NCBI GenBank assembly: GCA_030425205.1
Contig: JAUIAP010000046.1
Span: 1-47,624 of the forward strand
Reading direction: 5' to 3'
DNA from: Anaerolineae bacterium
GTDB lineage: Bacteria; Chloroflexota; Anaerolineae; Promineifilales; Promineifilaceae
DNA length: 47,624 bases
The notes under the pieces were generated by a model. It was not told the origin of the DNA, did no database searches, and saw nothing but the letters and a program-made list of their open reading frames with translations. A program made the translations under genes and the position numbers. Shown piece by piece: positions 37,001 through 42,727 of the stretch; within the stretch, counting starts at the first letter, position 1, and each line of letters opens with the position of its first letter.

Positions 37001-38808
37001 GGATCGACGTGTTGGAAAGCGTGCGTGCGATTCAGGAAGCGGAGTTGCCGAACCCTGCGCCCAATCAACTGTATTACGGCATTATCGCCGATGCGACGGA
37101 GGTATTGCCGGGATTCGCGCCGTTGAGTGGTGGGATTGCGTACAAGCCCGGTCACACGGGGATCGGTGTGGTTGCGCCGTGGACGACGACGCACGAAATG
37201 GGTCACAATCTCGACTTGTGGCACATCGGTTGTCCGGGCGGTGCGGAGCCGTTTGAGGATTACGAATTTGCAGACGGGCGCATCGGCTATCAGGGGTGGG
37301 ACAGCACGAACAATACGATTGTTCCCGCCACGCACAAGGCGATGATGTCGTATTGTGGGCCAACGTGGATGTCGGTGCATACGTACATGACGGTGTTTGA
37401 GCAGTTGGTGATTCGACCAGACGCGCCCCTACCCCGCGAGACGGGGCGGGCTGTGGCGCAAGACATCTTGTTTGTGAGTGGTGAGGTGAGCGCGGACGGC
37501 ACGACGGGATCGTTGACGAGTGCGTTTGCGTTGCTGCAATTCTCGGAGCCGACGAGTCAGGATGAGATCGGCCGATTCCGTGTCGCCGTGATCGACGCAA
37601 ACGGGAATGAGGTGCAAACGGTGTCATTTGGAGAACCGCTGATTGGACGGGCGGCCTCACTCCCTGAGACGTTTACCTTCAACTACAGCTTCCCCGATGT
37701 GTCGAATGCGTCGGCCGTGCGGCTCTACTACGACGGGTTCTTGCTCGATGAGATCGTGGCGGGGATCGTGCCGACGGTCAATATCACGTCTGACCCGCCG
37801 ACGACGGGCGACTACACGCTGACGTGGACAGGGGACGGGGATGAGTATTTTGTGCGCTATTCGGCCGATAACGGCGCAACATGGTCTGTTCTCTCGCCGC
37901 CACTGAGCGACACGGAATTGTTCATCGACGCGGACTATCTGAAAGGGTCAACAGACGCGCTGTTGCAGGTGTTCGGTAGTCGGGATTTGCAATCGTCGAG
38001 TGCGGTTTTGGGGCCGTTTACTATCGTTGATAAAGCCCCGACGGTGACGATCAGCAATCCAGCGGCCGATGGGCAGATTTTCACCGCTGGCACGACAGTG
38101 CAGTTGAAAGGGGATGCGCTCGATGTCGAAGACGGTACGGTGAGCGATGTCACGTGGTCGTCCGATGTCGATGGCGCACTTGGCACAGGCGACTTGCTCG
38201 AATTGACGACGCTCTCGACGGGCGTTCACATCATCACCTTAAGCGCAACCGACAGCGCAGGCAACACGACGACGGCGACAGTGCAACTCGAAATTGTGCC
38301 AGCGGGCATTTCCGTTGTTCAGCCGATTGATGGGACGGGCGTGTACGGTTTCGGCCGAACCGATGTCTCTATCGAAGTGGTCAACACGGGGGATTGTCTC
38401 GATTCGATCAGCGTTGTGCGCTTTGATGTCGATCATCCCGACGCGACAGCGGGTTTGCAAACGGGTCACTATTGGCGCATTGCTCAAAGCGGCTGTGACG
38501 CAGGGGATGAGTATGTCATCAATCTGACCTTGCCGACCGACCACACGCCGACCTCGTCTGATGCGATTTGCGGCTGGAACGGAGTGGAATGGGATTGCAA
38601 GCGGTTCAGTTCCGACGCGGCAAACAAGACGGTCACGCGCAACAACATCCGCGACCTCTCGCCCGATTGGGTGGTTGGGATCGACGCGGTTCCGACGCAG
38701 ATCGGCGGGTTGACGCAGGCGTTGTCGAGTGGGTCGGGGTTTTGGGTGATGTTGATCGCGCTTGTCGGGCTGTTTGAAGCGACGCGGTTTGTCGTGAAAC
38801 GGCGTTAA
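34060..38808 (+). CDS. 1582-aa secreted protein with beta-helix, CARDB-like and metzincin-type protease domains
   Basis: The ATG at 34060 is followed by a signal peptide and preceded by GGAG 7 bp upstream. An N-terminal beta-sandwich is followed by a beta-helix (about residues 155-460, repeats such as IRGNSADNGGGV), a CARDB-like domain (about 460-560, DLVAESLQASATATC... to EINEDNN), Ig/fibronectin-like modules, and a zinc metalloprotease region. That region has HEMGHNLDLWH with histidines at about 1045, 1049 and 1055 and the catalytic glutamate at 1046, plus a plausible Met-turn MMSYC near 1095. Classical metzincins carry glycine where this motif has aspartate (HNLD), so activity is likely but not certain. 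Ig-like modules and a C-terminal membrane helix with basic end (GFWVMLIALVGLFE...VKRR) follow. It is probably a surface-anchored protease or adhesin. Confidence 0.88.
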   Translation: MNKKLLTLLLTILLIGGWQTAGANAPQEVAPQMPYKLFGTVTVDGSAAAAGTEIVATVGTGADANTVTTTVFGSNGSYALDMPADDPDTSADEGGVNGDAVALTLATGAPFNESATFTSGATERLDLTADSIDCLATADDGANVFESADGSAVQLAVDAAASGETVKIAGLCVGGLGDDHALLSLDKNLTVLGGFDGVDWTTAAPAQNQTILDANAEGRVVVANSGVSAIDGLTLRGGATTGTDGAGVLVGNNANVTIRNSLIEANTTDANGGGVASTGILTIEGSTIRGNSADNGGGVSIERGVIRNSTIRGNSAESGGGIIVTCCEDGATVTLESVTVSDNSAPIGANVLNEFVLEMTNTLIADGTGGAECRNDGTFVSNGYNMVSDSSCLRVGGFLAPNDYDDDPQLTPLADNGGATPTHALPADSPAVGAGGNCPETDQRGEARGAVCDIGAYQSLLADLVAESLQASATATCLGQSVTLDFAIANAGTTGSGAFAYALYENGAEIHSASIPDLASGDSLTDTLTYTPSVTGTRTLALRVDYGEAVGEINEDNNNKQVLLNVQGSIRPHGSMTIDNDAEWTIDSRVDLQIVADSADTCTSAPTEMRVYYDDVYDAWQPFASEITDYDLPYTFPYVETVYVQLRDADGNVSDLLSDSIGFEFSDPTSQINEPSGTVYAEQFLVKWEGADYQSGIASYNIEVRVNDGDWTSWLPATTDTQATYSAAFGNNYCFRSTATDNVGRTQPRSFWNPDHGTSCVTVSDPDAGTDLYGTDMTFLQVIQTPSNSVPLIVGKPTLVRVGVGLAEGGEAIEGVTGNLHVYRGGVELAGSPLSAENAPITAQLNPLRNRDDALLHFRLPSEWLTGTLQFAVEIDPDNTIAEDLELNNRFPLVGFQEATFVETMPLEVTIVPINTTFIDSFNFGIAPYVMTVSDEQIAKTMERVEQTFPTNEVIITVHEPLFYDGPDVIPQVFGIAHPNGIDVLESVRAIQEAELPNPAPNQLYYGIIADATEVLPGFAPLSGGIAYKPGHTGIGVVAPWTTTHEMGHNLDLWHIGCPGGAEPFEDYEFADGRIGYQGWDSTNNTIVPATHKAMMSYCGPTWMSVHTYMTVFEQLVIRPDAPLPRETGRAVAQDILFVSGEVSADGTTGSLTSAFALLQFSEPTSQDEIGRFRVAVIDANGNEVQTVSFGEPLIGRAASLPETFTFNYSFPDVSNASAVRLYYDGFLLDEIVAGIVPTVNITSDPPTTGDYTLTWTGDGDEYFVRYSADNGATWSVLSPPLSDTELFIDADYLKGSTDALLQVFGSRDLQSSSAVLGPFTIVDKAPTVTISNPAADGQIFTAGTTVQLKGDALDVEDGTVSDVTWSSDVDGALGTGDLLELTTLSTGVHIITLSATDSAGNTTTATVQLEIVPAGISVVQPIDGTGVYGFGRTDVSIEVVNTGDCLDSISVVRFDVDHPDATAGLQTGHYWRIAQSGCDAGDEYVINLTLPTDHTPTSSDAICGWNGVEWDCKRFSSDAANKTVTRNNIRDLSPDWVVGIDAVPTQIGGLTQALSSGSGFWVMLIALVGLFEATRFVVKRR

Positions 38809-38811
38809 ATC

Positions 38812-38966
38812 GTAGGGGCTGGGCAAACGGCGTGCGGTCTGCAATCACCGCGATGTCAACGCCGTTTGTCTCGCCCTGTTGAGCGCGTTTGCCCAAAAAG
38901 GGGCGAGATAAACGGCATCATCTTGTGCGCCAACTTAGCATCCGAAGCCGTTTACCTAGCCCCTAC
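38812..38966. repeat. BIME-like four-armed palindromic repeat, copy B (inverted relative to copy A)
   Basis: A 155-bp element whose right-hand arm, read on the minus strand, is identical over 22 bp to the left arm of copy A. The internal stretches GGCGCACAAGAT and CCGTTTATCTCGCCCC are also shared in the inverted orientation. The same four-arm layout is present. It lies between the 1582-aa and 155-aa genes, as copy A lies between the 2053-aa and 1582-aa genes, so both sit immediately after surface-protein stop codons. Confidence 0.85.
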
Positions 38967-38994
38967 CACAAATCTCTCGATGGGAAACATAATC

Positions 38995-39462
38995 ATGAAA
39001 ACAATCACCCTACTTTTCCTTTTTCTCGCTCTCTTCCTCACGCCGCCTGTTTTCGCGGGACACGGCATCCAGACAGGCGCAACCATCGTCGGGCAGATCG
39101 CGGGGGATGTCGATCTCACAGGGGTCGTCGCCGTGATCGGAGAGGAGACGTACAGCGTCGATTCGGCCGGGCGATTTATCGCGCTGGGGTTGCCGAGTGG
39201 ATCGGTTGAGATCGGGCTGCAACTGCCAGAGTCGTTGGAGATGGTGGGAGAGGTGCAGACGGTTGAGTTGCAAGAAGGGGCGCAGGTGCAGGTCAATTTG
39301 GAAGTGGCGGAGAAGCGGGGGATTTCGGCCGAAATCTTCCTCCAACAAAACCTACGCCTACTCGCCGTGCTTGCCGTCCTTTTTTACATTGGTTGGCGGC
39401 TGCGTCGGTTGAATTGGCTCCTCAATCCTCCAAACTCTGTAGCTCGCTCTCGGCGAGTGTGA
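38995..39462 (+). CDS. 155-aa signal-peptide protein with one beta-sandwich domain and C-terminal membrane helix
   Basis: The ATG at 38995 starts a clear signal peptide (MKTITLLFLFLALFL, cleavage after VFAG/H). An ATG five codons earlier is possible. About 90 residues follow with the alternating pattern of a carboxypeptidase-regulatory-like or Ig-type fold (GATIVGQIAGDVDLTGVVAV, then YSVDSAGRFIALGLPSGSVE). A membrane helix (LLAVLAVLFYIGWRLRR) comes next, with a short cytoplasmic tail, so the folded domain should face outwards. It is the last gene of the plus-strand surface-protein series. Its final 41 bp overlap the end of the convergent STAND regulator gene. Function unknown; it may anchor or support the larger surface proteins. 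Confidence 0.8.
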   Translation: MKTITLLFLFLALFLTPPVFAGHGIQTGATIVGQIAGDVDLTGVVAVIGEETYSVDSAGRFIALGLPSGSVEIGLQLPESLEMVGEVQTVELQEGAQVQVNLEVAEKRGISAEIFLQQNLRLLAVLAVLFYIGWRLRRLNWLLNPPNSVARSRRV

Positions 39463-42328
39463 TGTATTCGGCTTGGTCGAATTTGTGGGCGTGGTCGAGC
39501 AGTTGTCGAAACGTTTGGCGGGCGGCGGTGGGGTTGGTGTCGCGCTGGATTCGGCCGATCTCCGCCAATGCCCACGACATACGTGAATCATCCTGATGAC
39601 CGTAAAGCGTGTAGATCGTCTGGTAGTCGGCAATTGCGGCGTTGTATCGGCCGATTTGTTCCAACAACGTTGCACGCCGCATAAGCGTTGTCAAAATCAA
39701 TTTGGCATGGTTTAGTTGCTCGGCAATTTTGAGGCAGTCATCATACGCCGCAATCGCCTTTTGTGGTTCATGATGCCGACGATAGTATCCCGCCATCGAC
39801 TGTATAAGCGTTGCCTTGAACAGCTTCTCCCCCTTACGCTCCGCCAGCGCAATCCCAGCCTCATTCACACGCAAAAATTCAGGCCATCGCTGCAACTGCC
39901 TCAGTGCATGTGCTTGCCACGCATAGCTTTCCAGTAGTAGGGTCGTCAACTGGTTGGCTTGCGCGATCTGCTCCGCCTCTTGAAAAAACGGTAACGCCTC
40001 TTCATACCGACAAGCACGGCTATAGATGCCTCCGCGATACTGTGTCGTCAGGCCAAGAATCGACACGTTGTTGAGTTTGCGAGCCAACTGCTCGGTACGA
40101 ATCAACTGCTCTGTAAGGTTCTTCCCATCGGTATGCGTGAGCTGAAAGTCGTTGGCGTGATGGAGCATTTGTAGCAACAGTTGTGGCTCATTCATCTCTT
40201 CGGCAATCTCCACTGCTGTCTCAAATAGTTGCTCGGCGTTGTTCATCTTACCTAACTGGAATTGAAAGTACGCCCGCATCCCTTGTAACCAGCTCGTGGC
40301 GATCAGCGTTTGGCGCGATTGCGTTTGGGCTGCATTCAATGGCAATCCAAAGAGGTGCGCCCCTTCATGCAGACGGGTATCGGCCGCCAACAGTTCGCTC
40401 AAGCCGAGCGACGACTGGGCGATCAACGCGCTGTTACCCGCTTTCATGCTGCTCGTCCATGCAAAGCGGATGTTGTCGTATTCGGCGTTGAGTTGGCGCA
40501 CGACGGACGTTCCACCCTCGCGGATGATCGCTTGATGCGCGTCTGCCACCCATGTCAAGTAGTGGGTGTGATGGTTCGCCAGCGCAGCTTGCCACTGTGC
40601 GGAATGTTGTTGCAGTTTGGCGCGGATGTAATGGGTGGTCAGACTATGCAAGCTGAAATGTTCGGCCGAAACGCGCTGCAACAACGACTTATCGTAGAGC
40701 GCGTACAACGTCTCTTCATCGACCCCTGCGATGGCAGTGGCGGCAGTCGTTGAAAACTGCCCGCGCATGACAGATAGCGCACGCATAATTGTCCGCTCGT
40801 CCGCATCCAGCAGTTGCCATGTGCGGTCGAACATGGCGTGGATGCTGCGTTGACGTGGCGGCAGGTCGCGGAAGGTGACGGCCAATTCTGTCACCGACCG
40901 TTGTAATCCTGCCAACAAGTCAGTTAGCAATTCATCGCGCAGAGCCGCCGCCGCCAGTTCGATAGCGAGTGGATGCCCGTCCAGCAGGTCACACAGCGCA
41001 ATCGCGGATAGCGCATCGGCATCGTCGAGCGCAACAAACCGCTCGGCACGCTCTCTGAGCAACGCCACGCTCGAATAGTCGCCAGCATCGTGGGCATCAA
41101 GCGCGGGAACGGGAAGCCCCGTCACTTCAAACACCCGCTCCGCCTGAAAGTCGAGCGTCACTTGTGAGGTGCAGAGCAGGATGAGTTCGGCCGATGCCTT
41201 GAGCAATGTTGGCAAAATATCGGCCGATTCGACGATCTGCTCCCAATTGTCGAGAACGAGCAGCAGCTTGCGCCCTTGTAGCCAACTGCAAAGCTGATCG
41301 GCGGGCGGTTTGTTCCCCTCAATCTGGCAACCGACGGCAGCGGCAATTGCTGCCGCGATTTGGTCGTGGTGCGAATCTGCCTCTAGCCCCGCCAGTGGTA
41401 CGAAATAGGCACCTGCGGGAAAGTCGGACTGCACACAGCGTGCCGCCGCCAATGCAAGGCGTGTCTTGCCGATGCCACCCATGCCAACGAGCGTGATCAA
41501 GCGGAAGCGGTCATCGGTAAGCCATCGGGAGAGTTGGGAGAGTTCAGATTTTCGGCCGAAAAACGGGGTCAAATCGGCTGGCAAATGGTCGATGATCGCT
41601 ACGGTTGGCTCCCCCCCCTCCAATTGCGCCATCAACGCTTGCAACGCTTCACTCGGCGACTCCCCAAATGTCCCGTTCAACTTCTCACAATATGCCGCGT
41701 AAACCTGCTTCGCTTGGTTCCCCTCCCCCAGCCGCCCCAACGCCTCGATGCGTGCCGCCGTTGCCGCTTCGTGCAGTGGTTCCAACACGTTGAGCCGCTC
41801 CCCAAACCGTTTGAGAGCCGCCCAATCTTGGGCATCACGGGTCAGTGTCAGCAATTTTCCCAATGCAGTGACCGCTTGCTGGTGGAAGCGTTCTTGTTGC
41901 AACAGCAGCCACTCCTCAAACAGCACCGCATCAGTGAGATAGAGACCGCGACAGAAGTCGCCTGTGTAGAGGGCGGCAGCTTGTTCGAGTTGGGCGCGTT
42001 CCGATGAATCGGTCAGCAGTTGTTCAAATTGGCGGGTATCGGCCGAAAGCATCGGCTCAAAACGAATCGTGCTGCGCGTCGTCTGCAACAGTTCAATATC
42101 GGGCGACACCTCGCGCAAAATTTGGCGCAAGTTGTGGAGGGCTAGCCGCAGGTTGTTGCGGGCGTGCTTCTCTGGTAGCTCAGACCAGAGTAACGTCGCC
42201 AACGTCGTGCGGTGGTGCGTTTTGCTGTGTTCAACGACGAGATACGCCAATAACGCCCGCACCTTGTCGAAACGGAACGCCGTTTTTGCGCCTGTTAGTT
42301 CAAATTGGTTAAAAAGTGTTAGACCCAT
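39422..42328 (-). CDS. SARP-type STAND regulator: BTAD domain, NB-ARC-like ATPase, TPR tail (968 aa)
   Basis: The N-terminus has an OmpR-like DNA-binding segment (FDKVRALLAYLVVE..., RNNLRLALHNLRQ), followed by a bacterial transcriptional activator domain to about residue 240. The ATPase module opens LTPFFGRKSEL and has Walker A GMGGIGKTRLAL near residue 283 and Walker B LLLVLDNWEQ near 357. Winged-helix elements and TPR-like helices fill the C-terminal 400 residues (ETAVEIAEEMNEPQLL, IAAYDDCLKIAEQL). Proteins of this AfsR/MalT-like class are signal-responsive transcription activators that oligomerise on ligand and ATP binding. The ATG at 42328 has no obvious Shine-Dalgarno sequence. The gene lies downstream of the 75-aa small-protein gene on the same strand (68-bp gap) and may share its promoter. 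Confidence 0.9.
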   Translation of the reverse strand: MGLTLFNQFELTGAKTAFRFDKVRALLAYLVVEHSKTHHRTTLATLLWSELPEKHARNNLRLALHNLRQILREVSPDIELLQTTRSTIRFEPMLSADTRQFEQLLTDSSERAQLEQAAALYTGDFCRGLYLTDAVLFEEWLLLQQERFHQQAVTALGKLLTLTRDAQDWAALKRFGERLNVLEPLHEAATAARIEALGRLGEGNQAKQVYAAYCEKLNGTFGESPSEALQALMAQLEGGEPTVAIIDHLPADLTPFFGRKSELSQLSRWLTDDRFRLITLVGMGGIGKTRLALAAARCVQSDFPAGAYFVPLAGLEADSHHDQIAAAIAAAVGCQIEGNKPPADQLCSWLQGRKLLLVLDNWEQIVESADILPTLLKASAELILLCTSQVTLDFQAERVFEVTGLPVPALDAHDAGDYSSVALLRERAERFVALDDADALSAIALCDLLDGHPLAIELAAAALRDELLTDLLAGLQRSVTELAVTFRDLPPRQRSIHAMFDRTWQLLDADERTIMRALSVMRGQFSTTAATAIAGVDEETLYALYDKSLLQRVSAEHFSLHSLTTHYIRAKLQQHSAQWQAALANHHTHYLTWVADAHQAIIREGGTSVVRQLNAEYDNIRFAWTSSMKAGNSALIAQSSLGLSELLAADTRLHEGAHLFGLPLNAAQTQSRQTLIATSWLQGMRAYFQFQLGKMNNAEQLFETAVEIAEEMNEPQLLLQMLHHANDFQLTHTDGKNLTEQLIRTEQLARKLNNVSILGLTTQYRGGIYSRACRYEEALPFFQEAEQIAQANQLTTLLLESYAWQAHALRQLQRWPEFLRVNEAGIALAERKGEKLFKATLIQSMAGYYRRHHEPQKAIAAYDDCLKIAEQLNHAKLILTTLMRRATLLEQIGRYNAAIADYQTIYTLYGHQDDSRMSWALAEIGRIQRDTNPTAARQTFRQLLDHAHKFDQAEYITLAESELQSLED

Positions 42329-42395
42329 TGTAAGATGACGGATTGAAGAATCCCGTCGTTAACTTCGTAGAGCATACTTTAATATAAAACTGTGA

Positions 42396-42416
42396 ATTAA
42401 CAAATGTTATCGTTTC
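42396..42416 (-). promoter_or_regulatory. Single GAAACG half-site with -10-like hexamer upstream of the 968-aa STAND gene
   Basis: On the minus strand GAAACG (42416-42411) is followed after exactly 9 bp by GTTAAT (42401-42396), and it shares GAAACGATA with the operators near 27.5 kb. The second GAAACG expected 11 bp upstream is missing, and the site overlaps the end of the 75-aa gene. It could be a weak member of the operator set or chance. Confidence 0.35.
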
Positions 42417-42624
42417 GCGCCGACCATGATGCGAATGGTTCACCAAACGTGTCGTTGTGCTGCGTCATGTCGGGAATTGAACGCACAAAAAAGTCGGTAA
42501 GCCGTGTAAGATCGGTGAAGTAATGCGTTTCGCCGTCGGCGGTTGACTTGACGACGATGCGCCATGGTGTGTCGGCACACTCGCGTGCAAAGCGGATGAG
42601 ATAGCTGCGTTGGTTATCCTTCAT
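42397..42624 (-). CDS. 75-aa small protein, paralogue of the 60-aa protein at 27292-27474
   Basis: No named family is recognised. The protein has no signal peptide or membrane helix. It aligns with the 60-aa protein across its core: RSYLIRFARE, WRIVV, then HYFTDLTRLTDFF here against RSFVLRLWQE, WRLML and YYFKSAEALTTFL there. It is about 15 residues longer at the C-terminus. The ATG at 42624 has a weak purine-rich site (ATGGAAAA) upstream. It is divergent from the 1013-aa STAND gene, lies 68 bp upstream of the 968-aa STAND gene on the same strand, and is preceded by the same operator architecture as its paralogue. This pairing of a small protein with SARP-STAND genes suggests a role in the regulatory circuit or in the process it controls; that is inference. 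Confidence 0.75.
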   Translation of the reverse strand: MKDNQRSYLIRFARECADTPWRIVVKSTADGETHYFTDLTRLTDFFVRSIPDMTQHNDTFGEPFASWSARNDNIC

Positions 42625-42668
42625 ATGTTTTCCATCATCAGTCGGTTACGTCCTAAACTATTTTGTCC

Positions 42669-42700
42669 ACTGTACAAACCTTCCGTTTCATCTCCGTTTC
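42669..42700 (-). promoter_or_regulatory. SARP-like operator and promoter for the 75-aa small protein
   Basis: CCGTTTC occurs at 42683-42689 and 42694-42700, an 11-bp period. On the minus strand this gives two GAAACG cores, then exactly 9 bp, then TACAGT (42674-42669), a 4 of 6 match to a -10 box. The predicted leader to the ATG at 42624 is about 38 nt, close to the leaders at the two 27.5-kb promoters. The distal repeat overlaps the -35 position of the divergent STAND gene, so activator binding here could also repress or tune that gene. Confidence 0.65.
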
Positions 42701-42715
42701 GTCGTGGAACGGCGT

Positions 42716-42727
42716 TATAATCAAATG
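42716..42727 (+). promoter_or_regulatory. Consensus -10 box next to the start codon: probable leaderless STAND transcript
   Basis: A perfect TATAAT at 42716-42721 is followed by CAAATG. Counting the usual 6 bp from the -10 to the transcription start puts +1 on the A of the ATG at 42728, and no Shine-Dalgarno sequence lies upstream. The -35 region (about 42693-42698) is not consensus and is occupied by one of the CCGTTTC repeats. Confidence 0.5.

Noticed and set aside
4200..38808. Sortase anchoring of the surface proteins
   Set aside because: No LPxTG-type motif followed by a helix and basic tail was seen. The endings are either L-P tails or plain membrane helices, and no sortase gene is in the window.
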